The notes below the pieces were generated by a model. That model was given only the letters and a program-made list of their open reading frames with translations. It was not told the DNA's origin and searched no databases. Positions 8,713-17,019 of a stretch of DNA of 51,766 nucleotides are shown here, piece after piece (positions within the stretch are counted from its first letter, which is position 1; each line of letters starts with the position of its first letter). Source of the DNA: an uncultured Lachnospiraceae bacterium (GTDB taxonomy: Bacteria; Bacillota; Clostridia; Lachnospirales; Lachnospiraceae). The position numbers were made by a program, and so were the translations under genes. The stretch is taken from contig CAMWCA010000021.1 of assembly GCA_947172705.1 (NCBI GenBank), positions 1 through 51,766 on the forward strand, written 5' to 3'.

Positions 8713-10038
8713 CTAATTCTCTTCCCTCTGCACCAGAAAAATCCTGCTGCTATAGCATTTCCCCTCCTCATCGCCTCCGATGATCTGCAGGGAAACCTGT
8801 CCATGAGGAAGCCGCTCCGCCGGAATCTCAAACTGCACCCGTTCCTTGGTCTGGTAGACAGCATCATATTTCAAGAGCATCTTCCTTCCCTGCTCATCCC
8901 GCATCTCCACCCAAAGGCTCTCCTCTTCCTCCGCAGCATAGACGGTTTCTGAATCCCTGCCGGCTTTTCCCATTGAAAAGCCGGAAAATGCAAGAAAGAA
9001 AAACACCACAAAAAGACCCGGAAATTTCTTTCCTGTAAGCAAAATATTTTTTTCCTGTTTTATCAGAATCTGTTTTCTCTTTTTGACGGGAAATAAAATC
9101 AGATATACCAGAATTGCGCCGACCAGCGCCATTAACGGTTTGAATAGATAGGGAAAAGGAATATGGCTTTCGGGAACCCCCTCCAGAAGCGGCGCCAGAA
9201 AGCAAAAAAGAGCATACCCGCCTGTAAAAGCAAAAACCGCATGCTTTGCCATTCTTATCCAAAAGGCGCGGCGCCTTTTCAACGGGTACGAAAGCAATGC
9301 CTCCTCCACCTGCCGGATCGTTTGATAGCTGCCCTTTTGCCCATCCGCCCTGCAGGTCTGTATGATCTCCCTTAATGCTCTGGGAATCTCTTTGGATTTC
9401 TGTTCCGGGACATTTCCTTTCATGTATGCATTTACCGGATTTTCTCCCGTAAGCAGCTCCCAGAGTATTGTTCCGATCCCGTATATATCCCAGCCCACAT
9501 TTCCACGGGGATCAGTCCACTGTTCCTCAGGCGCATATCCCGGTGTCCCCACACAAAGCTCTTTCCTCTCCGCTCCCCGGGCATACCTGACAGCCCCGCC
9601 CAAATCGATCAGCTTCAGAGTGCCGTCCTGCCTGATCATAATATTTTCAGGCTTCAGGTCCCGGTAGATCACTGGCGGACGCCTTCTGTGAAGATAGTCA
9701 AGTATGTTGCAAAGCTCCAGTGTCCATCTCACCGCCTGTTCTTCCTGTACCTTCTTATGCTTCTCCAAATATTGCCGGAGGGTCATTCCCTCCACATACT
9801 CCATAACCAGAAAGGTCTTCCCATTTTGCCTGATACAGTCGTATATTCCCGGCAGCCCCGAATGCTCCAGTTCCAGCAGCAGTTCCGCTTCTTCCTTCAA
9901 AAACCTTTCCGTGCTCTCCTTCACCGCCACCAGCCGGTTTAAATGTAAATTTCTTGCCAGATATACCTTTCCTGTTTTTCCTTCCCCAAGAAGCCTCAAT
10001 ATCTCATATTGATCGGATAAATTTACCCTTATGTCCAT
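8713..10038 (-). CDS. membrane-bound Hanks-type serine/threonine protein kinase
   Basis: This is a 441-residue protein. The kinase domain (~11-250) has the glycine loop GEGKTGKV (18-25), catalytic Lys40 (VAVK), the catalytic loop YRDLKPEN (Asp127, Asn132), a DLG triad (145-147) in place of the usual DFG, and the activation segment GTPGYAPEE. Three hydrophobic segments follow (~266-287, 300-317, 339-356). The C-terminal ~80 residues are predicted beta-rich and would probably lie outside the membrane. There are no PASTA repeats, so it is not a canonical PrkC/Stk1. It starts 11 bp after the PP2C phosphatase, its probable antagonist. Substrates cannot be told from sequence. Confidence 0.92.
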   Translation of the reverse strand: MDIRVNLSDQYEILRLLGEGKTGKVYLARNLHLNRLVAVKESTERFLKEEAELLLELEHSGLPGIYDCIRQNGKTFLVMEYVEGMTLRQYLEKHKKVQEEQAVRWTLELCNILDYLHRRRPPVIYRDLKPENIMIRQDGTLKLIDLGGAVRYARGAERKELCVGTPGYAPEEQWTDPRGNVGWDIYGIGTILWELLTGENPVNAYMKGNVPEQKSKEIPRALREIIQTCRADGQKGSYQTIRQVEEALLSYPLKRRRAFWIRMAKHAVFAFTGGYALFCFLAPLLEGVPESHIPFPYLFKPLMALVGAILVYLILFPVKKRKQILIKQEKNILLTGKKFPGLFVVFFFLAFSGFSMGKAGRDSETVYAAEEEESLWVEMRDEQGRKMLLKYDAVYQTKERVQFEIPAERLPHGQVSLQIIGGDEEGKCYSSRIFLVQREEN

Positions 10039-10049
10039 TTAAACTCCCT

Positions 10050-10757
10050 TCACCCAAGGCGCAGATACACCGCCGACATGTTATCCGCCTCTCCTTTTTT
10101 CAATGCCGCCCTGGCAAGCTCCCGCAGCCTTTTTTCAATCTGTTCCTCCAGTTCTATTTCCTCCGGTAGCAGAATTTCCAGTTCCATTGGCTCCAGCATC
10201 CTGTAAAAACCATCCGTACACAAAAGAAATCCCGACCTTCTCCCAAGCCTCCCAAACTGAATGTCAGGAGATTGAAAAGGAAAACTGCCCAGGCATTTGG
10301 TAAGCCCTCTTCCTCCATCAGAATGATCCCTCGTAAGCATCCTGATCTTCCCCCGCCGAAACAGGTAGATTCGGCTGTCGCCTAAATGGAATATTCCATA
10401 ATTCCTCTTCCACACAAAAACAAGGGAAACCGTTGCCCCAAGCTTTAGATCCCGCTCTCTTCCATAAGCTTTAAGAGCCGCATTGATCTCATAAAAGCAG
10501 CGCAGGAAATTCCGCCTGATCGCATTTTTCCCTTTTCCCCTGCCCATTACGGGAACCACATGCCTGTAAAAATTTTCCGCCAGCATTTCCGCAATATAAC
10601 CGCTTGCCTTTTCCCCCTCTTCCAAGCCTCCGATTCCGTCACTTACCACGGCAAGCAATATTCGTCCCCGGCAGGTCATGGCTTGCTGCAGGAGAAGAGA
10701 ATCCTGATTGAAGTTTCTTTTCCCCTTGTCCCAATAGATTCCTGAAATGACCTTCAA
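10050..10757 (-). CDS. PP2C-family serine/threonine protein phosphatase
   Basis: This 235-residue soluble Mn/Mg-dependent phosphatase is the usual length for bacterial Stp/PrpC. Metal-binding and core motifs are present in order: NFNQDS (~15), SDGIGG (~39), GATVSL, HLGDSRIYLF, TRDHS, LCTDGFYRML and a final ADNMSAV. It presumably reverses phosphorylation by the adjacent kinase, as in the common bacterial PP2C-STK pairs. A long-stem terminator of rseP lies upstream together with a TATAAT box, so the pair may have its own transcription unit within the cluster. A good SD (GTGGGAGG) lies 14-21 bp before the ATG. Confidence 0.93.
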   Translation of the reverse strand: MKVISGIYWDKGKRNFNQDSLLLQQAMTCRGRILLAVVSDGIGGLEEGEKASGYIAEMLAENFYRHVVPVMGRGKGKNAIRRNFLRCFYEINAALKAYGRERDLKLGATVSLVFVWKRNYGIFHLGDSRIYLFRRGKIRMLTRDHSDGGRGLTKCLGSFPFQSPDIQFGRLGRRSGFLLCTDGFYRMLEPMELEILLPEEIELEEQIEKRLRELARAALKKGEADNMSAVYLRLG

Positions 10758-10815
10758 ATCCTTTATTTCCTCCCACCTGTTTGATGCTCTCTGTCCATTT
10801 TCAGATATTGTATCG

Positions 10816-10844
10816 ATTATAGGGCTGAATAAAAAAAGAATCCA
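10816..10844 (-). promoter_or_regulatory. candidate promoter for the PP2C-kinase pair
   Basis: On the minus strand a perfect TATAAT (10816-10821) lies 17 bp after TGGATT, a weak match to TTGACA. The -35 region overlaps the outer arm of the rseP terminator stem. Only the -10 is convincing. Confidence 0.4.
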
Positions 10845-10894
10845 TTCTACAAAATTACCAAAAACATAATTTCGGTAATTTTGTATATGGATTC
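10831..10894 (-). terminator. long-stem terminator after rseP
   Basis: Arms 10838-10859 and 10874-10894 pair as 12 bp plus 8 bp, separated by a 2x1 internal loop and closing a 14-nt loop. Seven T residues follow on the minus strand (10831-10837). It begins about 20 bp after the rseP stop. The 20-bp AT-rich stem is longer than that of most intrinsic terminators. Confidence 0.8.
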
Positions 10895-10915
10895 CATTCG
10901 TTATTCTAAATCATA

Positions 10916-11968
10916 TCAAAAAAACTTTGCAATGTCATTCACAAAAACCAGTATCATCAAAACCATCAAAGCCATCATTCCTGCCAAATGAACCAGTCCT
11001 TCTCTCTCTGGGGGAACCGGCTTGCCGCCAATTGCCTCTATCAGCAAAAATACCAAACGTCCGCCGTCTAGCGCCGGAATAGGCAGCAGGTTCATGATTC
11101 CAAGGTTCACAGAAAGGAACAATGCAATATTGATCATATTGACCAGCACCTGCATACCGCCATAGGTCTTCGCCTGGTCATAGACATCGTCCACCATTTT
11201 CACCATTCCCACAGGTCCGGAAATATCATTTCTGGAAAGCTGACCCGTTACCAGCATTTGGAGACTCTTAAAAGTCGCCTCCACATAATATTTCATGGTA
11301 TACCAGGCGTATTGAAAAGTTTGAGGCACATTGCATTTCAGATAGCCGCCTGCAATTATTCCCATATAATAACGCTGGGTCGCCTCCTCATAAGCGGGGG
11401 TAATCACCACCGTATTCTTCTGTCCCTCACGCTCATAGGTCACGGTAAAATCTTCTCCTTTGGTGTTCAGAACAGAGTGAAGGGTCACCTCTTCTCCCAG
11501 GTGAATCCGCTTCCCATTAATTTCCGTCAGTATATCTCCCGGCTTAAGACCTGCCTCCTCCGCTCTGCTTCCTTCATTTACCACCTGGATCTCCGGCGTT
11601 ACCACACCGCAGACGGACACGATAACCACCGCCATCACATAAGCGGTAAGAAAGTTAAACAGCGGACCTGCAAAAATCGTTGCAATACGCGCCCATACAG
11701 GCGCATTGGGGAACGCCCCCTCGGACATTTCTCCCTTTTCCTTTTCCAGCCCGTCTTCCCCCTCAAACATGCAGGCGCCGCCTATGGGAAGAAGTTTTAA
11801 GGAATATTTGGTATCCCCTTTTTGAAAGGAAAAAAGTGTGGGACCCATACCGATAAAAAACTCTACCACGTGGATTCCGTTTTTCTTGGCAATCAAAAAA
11901 TGCCCAAACTCGTGAGAAATTACCACCACAAAAAAGATGATAATAAATAAAATAATAGATACTGCCAC
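10916..11968 (-). CDS. rseP: RIP site-2 metalloprotease (RseP/RasP family)
   Basis: This is a 350-residue intramembrane zinc protease. The first transmembrane segment carries HEFGH (His19-Glu20...His23), and the third zinc ligand region is PIPALDGGRL near residue 300. A single PDZ domain (~110-200, AEEAGLKPGDILTEINGK) sits between the membrane segments. The family cleaves anti-sigma factors and remnant signal peptides within the membrane. It is separated from dxr by 1 bp and keeps the conserved position dxr-rseP seen in Firmicutes. The following terminator marks the end of the rpsB-to-rseP block. Confidence 0.95.
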   Translation of the reverse strand: MAVSIILFIIIFFVVVISHEFGHFLIAKKNGIHVVEFFIGMGPTLFSFQKGDTKYSLKLLPIGGACMFEGEDGLEKEKGEMSEGAFPNAPVWARIATIFAGPLFNFLTAYVMAVVIVSVCGVVTPEIQVVNEGSRAEEAGLKPGDILTEINGKRIHLGEEVTLHSVLNTKGEDFTVTYEREGQKNTVVITPAYEEATQRYYMGIIAGGYLKCNVPQTFQYAWYTMKYYVEATFKSLQMLVTGQLSRNDISGPVGMVKMVDDVYDQAKTYGGMQVLVNMINIALFLSVNLGIMNLLPIPALDGGRLVFLLIEAIGGKPVPPEREGLVHLAGMMALMVLMILVFVNDIAKFF

Positions 11969-11969
11969 T

Positions 11970-13118
11970 CTAATACCTCCTGTGAGACTCTATATATTCA
12001 TATGTCGCCGCCTCTGCCTCAAGAATCTCCTCCACAGAAGGGTCCGCCACAGCTTTATGGTTTTCCATGGCTCCCTGAATCAGGTCATAGATCTCCAAAA
12101 ACCTGATCTTTCTGTCAAGAAACAGTGAAACAGCCTTCTCATTTGCCGCATTGTAGACAGTGGGCATGCTTCCCCCTGTCCGGATCGCCTCATAAGCAAT
12201 GGCAAGCCCCTTAAAAGTATCCGTATCCGGCTTTTCGAAGGTAATGGAAGACAGTTCAAAAAAATCCACCCGTTTTCCTTCCATGGGTCTTCTGTCCGGA
12301 TAGAACAGCGCATATTGGATGGGGAGCTTCATGTCCGGCATTCCCAGTTGCGCCATAATCCCTCCGTCTGCATACTCTACCATGGAATGGATAATACTCT
12401 GGGGATGCACCACCACCTGAATTTTTTCAGGTTCTACTCCAAAAAGCCATTTCGCCTCTATCACTTCCAGTCCTTTATTTACCAGAGTTGCCGAATCCAC
12501 TGTGATCTTTCTTCCCATAGACCAGTTGGGATGCTTTAACGCATCTTCCACCCTGATTTCAGTCAGTTCCTCCCGTTTTCTGCCTCTGAATGGTCCCCCG
12601 GAAGCGGTCAGAAGAATTTTACTTACCCGCTCTCTGTTTTCCCCATGCATGGACTGAAAAATGGCGCTGTGTTCGCTGTCAACCGGAAGGATAGATACCT
12701 TTTTCCTTGCGGCAAGAGGCATAATAATATGCCCTGCTGTGACCAGCGTTTCCTTGTTGGCAAGGGCAATGGTTTTTCCCGCCCTGATTGCCGCAATTGT
12801 AGGTCTGATTCCTATCATGCCCACAATTGCAGTTACTAACACTTCCATTTCCTCCATTACTGCAATTTCCAGAAGCCCTTCCATTCCCCACAGGATTTTT
12901 GTATTTGTATCCGCCACTTTAAGCGCCAGCAGCCGCGCCGCTTCCTCTGACCACATCACCGCAAGCCTGGGCTTAAATTCCCGTATCTGTTCCTCCATTT
13001 TAAGGACATTGCTTCCTGCCGCCAGGGCGCTCACCTTCAAATCCCCATTGCTCCTGACGATTTCAAGGGTTTGTGTTCCGATAGAACCGGTAGACCCTAA
13101 AATTCCTATTTTTTTCAT
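11970..13118 (-). CDS. dxr: 1-deoxy-D-xylulose 5-phosphate reductoisomerase
   Basis: The enzyme converts DXP to MEP, the first committed step of the non-mevalonate isoprenoid pathway. The N-terminal NADPH site is GILGSTGSIGTQTLEI; NKETLV, PVDSEHSAIFQ, TASGGPF and HPNWSMG are the typical catalytic and metal-site motifs. I start at the ATG at 13118 (MKKIGILG): GGAG lies 6 bp upstream and the family begins here, while an ATG four codons earlier has only a short-spaced GGCGG. The product is 382 residues, normal for the family. Confidence 0.97.
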   Translation of the reverse strand: MKKIGILGSTGSIGTQTLEIVRSNGDLKVSALAAGSNVLKMEEQIREFKPRLAVMWSEEAARLLALKVADTNTKILWGMEGLLEIAVMEEMEVLVTAIVGMIGIRPTIAAIRAGKTIALANKETLVTAGHIIMPLAARKKVSILPVDSEHSAIFQSMHGENRERVSKILLTASGGPFRGRKREELTEIRVEDALKHPNWSMGRKITVDSATLVNKGLEVIEAKWLFGVEPEKIQVVVHPQSIIHSMVEYADGGIMAQLGMPDMKLPIQYALFYPDRRPMEGKRVDFFELSSITFEKPDTDTFKGLAIAYEAIRTGGSMPTVYNAANEKAVSLFLDRKIRFLEIYDLIQGAMENHKAVADPSVEEILEAEAATYEYIESHRRY

Positions 13119-13169
13119 TCTGTTCTCCATTCCGCCGTTTTCTCATTTCAATTTCCGGCAGCTTTCCAA

Positions 13170-13994
13170 CTAGCCATGTATCAGCAAAAGCGCTAAAAAA
13201 TAGATCATAGGCGCGGTAAAGATCACGCTGTCAAAACGATCCATAACGCCTCCATGCCCCGGTATCAGCTTTCCATAGTCCTTAATATCATGATTCCGCT
13301 TCACCGCCGATGCCGCCAGATCTCCCACCTGGGAGATCACCGCACCCAAAGCGCTGATCAGTATAAAAGCCCATGTGACCTTCTGTTCCCGGATTACCGG
13401 CTCTACAATAAAATAAGCATAAACTGCCCCTACAATGGCTGACCCTGCAACTCCTCCAATGGCTCCTTCTATGGACTTTTTAGGGCTTAAAACAGGTGCA
13501 AGCTTATGTTTTCCCATCAGCATTCCCACTATATAAGCACAGCTGTCGCAAATCCATGAACTGATAAAAATCATCCAAACTGTATAGATGCCATAAGGCA
13601 GGCTTCTCACCAAATAAATGAAGGAAAGCATCACAGGCGCATACGCCACGCAAAAAAAAGCGCACATAATCTGTTCCGCACGATATCTGGGAAAGGTAAA
13701 CACATAAAGAAACATAAAGCTTACCAAAATGGTAATTAACACCAGCAGGAGGAAAATTTTATTTTCTACAAACACCATAAAAAAATAATAGACACCTATT
13801 CCTCCATAACCGATCCATTCCAACCCATTGCTTTTTTTACCGTCAGCCCCCAGCTTACATGCCTTCATCAGCTCTCTGTACGCCGTAAGCGCTAAGAATA
13901 AGAGGACTGCCGCCAGCACATATCCGCCTGCCAATATAGTTGTCAGCGCCAGAACCACCAATACTATACTGCTGAAAAGTCTCGTCATAAACAT
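13170..13994 (-). CDS. cdsA: phosphatidate cytidylyltransferase
   Basis: This 274-residue multi-spanning membrane enzyme makes CDP-diacylglycerol from CTP and phosphatidic acid, the branch point of phospholipid synthesis. At least six hydrophobic segments are visible. The C-terminal family signature is present: SPKKSIEGAIGG followed by VGDLAASAVKRNHDIKDYGKLIPGHGGVMDRFDS. GGAGG lies 8 bp before the ATG. It starts 13 bp after the uppS stop, the conserved uppS-cdsA arrangement. Confidence 0.96.
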   Translation of the reverse strand: MFMTRLFSSIVLVVLALTTILAGGYVLAAVLLFLALTAYRELMKACKLGADGKKSNGLEWIGYGGIGVYYFFMVFVENKIFLLLVLITILVSFMFLYVFTFPRYRAEQIMCAFFCVAYAPVMLSFIYLVRSLPYGIYTVWMIFISSWICDSCAYIVGMLMGKHKLAPVLSPKKSIEGAIGGVAGSAIVGAVYAYFIVEPVIREQKVTWAFILISALGAVISQVGDLAASAVKRNHDIKDYGKLIPGHGGVMDRFDSVIFTAPMIYFLALLLIHG

Positions 13995-14007
13995 GACCTG
14001 TTCCTCC

Positions 14008-14700
14008 TTATACCCGGCCGTATCTTCTGTCTCTATGATTATATGCCTCCACAGCTTTTACCAATTCTTCTTTTGAAAAATCAGGCCACGGAACAGGCGT
14101 AAAATAAAACTCTGTATAGGCAAGCTGCCAGAGAAGAAAGTTGGATATTCTCTGCTCATTACAGGTACGGATTAAAAGATCCGGCTCCGGGAGCCCCTGG
14201 GTATCCAACATCTTTGCCAAATATTCCTCGGTAACATCTGCCGCCGAAGCCTCTCCCTTTTCCGCTTTTTCCACAATTTTCTTTACGGCGCGGACAATTT
14301 CATCCCTTCCGCCATAATTCAAAGCGATCTGAAAATGCAGACCGTCGTTATCTTTTGTGGACTCCTCAAGCTGTTGAATTCTGTTTCGGATATCTTCATC
14401 CAGACCGCTCTTATCCCCAAGAACTCTTACACACATGCGGTTCTTTTTTGCCGTGGTAAGACAGGTTTTCATGTAATTGCGAAGCAGCTTCATCAGTGCG
14501 TCCACTTCCTCCTTAGGGCGGTTCCAGTTTTCTGTACTGAAAGCATATACCGTAAGATACTGTATTCCCATCCTGTAGGCTTCCTCACAGATCACTTCTA
14601 CCGTCTTTGCCCCCTGCACATGCCCGTAATTTCTGGGCATTCCCTTACTCTTTGCCCATCTTCCGTTTCCATCCAGAATAATCGCCACATGCCTGGGCAT
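14008..14700 (-). CDS. uppS: isoprenyl transferase (undecaprenyl diphosphate synthase)
   Basis: This cis-prenyltransferase builds the C55 carrier lipid for cell-wall synthesis. Signature motifs are HVAIILDGNGRWAK at the N-terminus, STENWNRP in the middle, and DLLIRTCNEQRISNFLLWQLAYTEF near the C-terminus. That last motif has C-N-E-Q where G-x-E is commonest. I chose the ATG at 14700 because AAGGA lies 6 bp upstream and the family starts just before the DGNGRWA motif. An in-frame ATG at 14724 is possible but poorly spaced from an SD. Product about 230 residues. Confidence 0.95.
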   Translation of the reverse strand: MPRHVAIILDGNGRWAKSKGMPRNYGHVQGAKTVEVICEEAYRMGIQYLTVYAFSTENWNRPKEEVDALMKLLRNYMKTCLTTAKKNRMCVRVLGDKSGLDEDIRNRIQQLEESTKDNDGLHFQIALNYGGRDEIVRAVKKIVEKAEKGEASAADVTEEYLAKMLDTQGLPEPDLLIRTCNEQRISNFLLWQLAYTEFYFTPVPWPDFSKEELVKAVEAYNHRDRRYGRV

Positions 14701-14905
14701 GATCAGTCCTTCTTCTCCTGCCATAAGCTTTTAACCCGTCCTTTCCTGATTTGCGTAGCAAAAGGGGCACTACGATTAAAACAAACACCCACCCGCTCTT
14801 TCAAGCCGGATTCCTGTAATATAATCGCCTGCCCCTCTATTTGATTCAACTGAACGCATCTTATGCCGCCCAAAGCAGCATGCGGTGTATGCGATACAAT
14901 AAAAA

Positions 14906-15457
14906 CTATACCGTAAGGATTTCCTTGGATTTTTCCTCCATTAATTTATCTACGTCCTTAATATATCTGTCTGTCAGCTTCTGAAGCTCCTCCGTAAGTT
15001 CCTTGATCTCGTCCTCTGAAACCTCCGCCTTGGCAAGCTTCTTAAATGCATCATTGCCATCTCTTCTGATATTGCGGACAGCCACCTTGCTCTCCTCCGC
15101 CTTTTTCTTAACATCCTTCACCAGGTCTTTTCTGCGCTCCTCTGTCAGCTCAGGAAAAACCAGCCGGATCACTGCGCCGTCATTGGAAGGTGTAATTCCA
15201 ATATCAGAAGCAAGAATTGCCCTCTCAATGTCCTTAATCAAAGATTTTTCCCATGGTGCGATCTGAATCATCCTCGCCTCCGGAATGGTGATATTCCCCA
15301 CCTGCTGAATCGGAGTCGGTGTTCCATAGTAGTCTACCCGAAGCTTATCGAGCACATGGGGATTGGCGCGTCCTGCGCGGATTCCCTGGTAGTCCCCTTC
15401 CAAATGCTCATAAGTTTTTTTCATTTTATCATCATAAACCTTTAATCTCTCATCCAT
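14906..15457 (-). CDS. frr: ribosome recycling factor
   Basis: This 183-residue protein, the normal length, dissociates the post-termination ribosome together with EF-G. RRF motifs are clear: GIRAGRANPHVLDKLRVDYYGTPTPI, ITIPEARMIQIAPWEKSLI, and the helical C-terminal hairpin (RKDLVKDVKKKAEE, IRRDGNDAFKKL). It follows pyrH by 17 bp. The ~200 bp down to uppS contains no clear terminator or gene. Confidence 0.97.
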   Translation of the reverse strand: MDERLKVYDDKMKKTYEHLEGDYQGIRAGRANPHVLDKLRVDYYGTPTPIQQVGNITIPEARMIQIAPWEKSLIKDIERAILASDIGITPSNDGAVIRLVFPELTEERRKDLVKDVKKKAEESKVAVRNIRRDGNDAFKKLAKAEVSEDEIKELTEELQKLTDRYIKDVDKLMEEKSKEILTV

Positions 15458-15474
15458 TCTGTTATCCCTTTCCC

Positions 15475-16170
15475 TTATACCGTCACTTTTGTCCCGGTAA
15501 AGCTCCCCTTTACAGTATTTACAATACTGTCCTTCTCATTTAATTCAAATACCCACATGGGCATTTTGTTCTCCTTTGCAAGTATGGATGCCGTCATATC
15601 CACCACCTGCAGATTATCTGCGATCACCTGGTCTATGCTGATCTCATCATATTTCCTGGCTGAAGGATTCAGTTTGGGATCACTGTCATAAACGCCGTCA
15701 ATGGACTTGGCAAGCAGGATTACATCCGCTTCCACCTCCACGGCGCGCAATACAACTCCCGTATCCGTTGAAAAATATGGATGCCCGGTTCCTCCTGCGA
15801 AAAAGACCACCATGCCCTTTTCAAAATACTTATTTGCCCTGTCCTTGGAGAACAGCTTGGTAAAAGAGCCGCATTCAAAGGGCGTTAAAACCGCCGTCTT
15901 CATACCTGTGCTGCGGAAGATCTCGGATACATAAATGCAATTCATCACCGTTGCCAGCATACCGATCTGGTCCGCCTTGGTCCTGTCAATATTCTCACTG
16001 GTTCTGCCCCGCCAGAAATTCCCGCCTCCGGTAACAATCCCTACCTGAACGCCGTCTTCCGTCAGTTCCTTTACCTGCATCGCCACCGCTCTTACCGTTT
16101 CCTCGTCAAAGCCGATTTTTTTGTCTCCTGCAAGCGCTTCTCCACTCAACTTCAATAAAATTCTCTGCAT
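15475..16170 (-). CDS. pyrH: UMP kinase
   Basis: This 231-residue hexameric amino-acid-kinase-fold enzyme phosphorylates UMP to UDP for nucleotide and cell-wall precursor synthesis. The N-terminal LLKLSGEAL, the GIVTGGGNFWRG loop, DQIGMLATVMN, and the FFAGGTGHPYFSTDT motif identify it. It lies between a bactofilin gene (14 bp upstream) and frr (17 bp downstream). In most Firmicutes it directly follows tsf, so the two upstream genes are a local insertion. Confidence 0.97.
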   Translation of the reverse strand: MQRILLKLSGEALAGDKKIGFDEETVRAVAMQVKELTEDGVQVGIVTGGGNFWRGRTSENIDRTKADQIGMLATVMNCIYVSEIFRSTGMKTAVLTPFECGSFTKLFSKDRANKYFEKGMVVFFAGGTGHPYFSTDTGVVLRAVEVEADVILLAKSIDGVYDSDPKLNPSARKYDEISIDQVIADNLQVVDMTASILAKENKMPMWVFELNEKDSIVNTVKGSFTGTKVTV

Positions 16171-16184
16171 ATCTGTGCCTCGTC

Positions 16185-16979
16185 TTATTTCATCTTTTTC
16201 AGTTCTTCAAAGAAGGAAGTAGGGTTCACTTCTGCATAGCACTGTGAACACATACCTTCTACAACTGCACCGTTATTGATCTGCACAGATTTTGACTTAA
16301 TATCTCCCATTACGATTGCTGAGGAATCCAAAATAACAGGTCCCTTAATATCCAGATCTCCTCTTACAGCTCCTGCGATCACTGCGCTGTTTGCAAAAAT
16401 ATTACCCAGAATAACTGCGTTTTGTCCAACTTTAATACTTCCCTGGCTTCTAAGCTCACCGGTTATTCTTGCGCCCTCTGCATAGATTTCCGCACCCTGT
16501 GAATTTCCCTGGATTTCTCCGGTAATATTCAGCTTTCCAAGGGCTTCTACATTTCCTACAATACAGCCCCGCACATCAAGACCGCCTTCTGTTGCAATGT
16601 TACCGTTAATGATCATGGATTTCGTCAATACCGAAACCTCATCGTTTATCCGCTTCCCATAAGAAGACGTATCTGTATTCTTCTTCTCAGGAACCGACTC
16701 CACATGTTCCGGCTCTTCCACTGGAAATGAGGTTTCGCCAACCTGATCCAGAAGCTGATCCAGATCCACTTCAAGTTCTCCTGCGGAAAGATCAGACACT
16801 TCTCCCACTGTCATATCAGACACCTCTGACAGTTCCATGTCCAGCTTTGTCAGATCTACGCCTGTTGTGGATGCTGCTTTCTCTTCTCCACCCTGAACCG
16901 CTTCTTCATTCCCCTCCTCGGGCATCAGTTCATTGACCGCCTGAGACAAATCATCCTTTAAATCTGAAAAAAAACCCAT
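16185..16979 (-). CDS. bactofilin-family polymer-forming cytoskeletal protein
   Basis: This is a 264-residue protein. An acidic N-terminal half (~1-110) is followed by a bactofilin beta-helix domain (~113-245) made of short repeats ending in I/V-x-G-x-I/V patterns, such as MIINGNIATEGGLDVRGCIVGNVEALG. A short C-terminal tail contains a CSQC pair. Bactofilins self-assemble into filaments at the membrane and often scaffold cell-wall enzymes. I start at 16979 (MGFFSDLK), where GGAGG is 8 bp upstream, not at the ATG five codons earlier. It follows a polysaccharide deacetylase gene by 40 bp, so a joint envelope role is plausible but unproven. Confidence 0.88.
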   Translation of the reverse strand: MGFFSDLKDDLSQAVNELMPEEGNEEAVQGGEEKAASTTGVDLTKLDMELSEVSDMTVGEVSDLSAGELEVDLDQLLDQVGETSFPVEEPEHVESVPEKKNTDTSSYGKRINDEVSVLTKSMIINGNIATEGGLDVRGCIVGNVEALGKLNITGEIQGNSQGAEIYAEGARITGELRSQGSIKVGQNAVILGNIFANSAVIAGAVRGDLDIKGPVILDSSAIVMGDIKSKSVQINNGAVVEGMCSQCYAEVNPTSFFEELKKMK

Positions 16980-17019
16980 TTTGAAATCCTCCATTCGTAT
17001 CTTGATTATCTTTCATTTA

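Noticed and set aside
14725..14905. Possible small gene or terminator in the frr-uppS gap
   Set aside because: No stem followed by a T-run and no frame with an SD was found. The minus-strand frame leading into uppS is open only part of the way.
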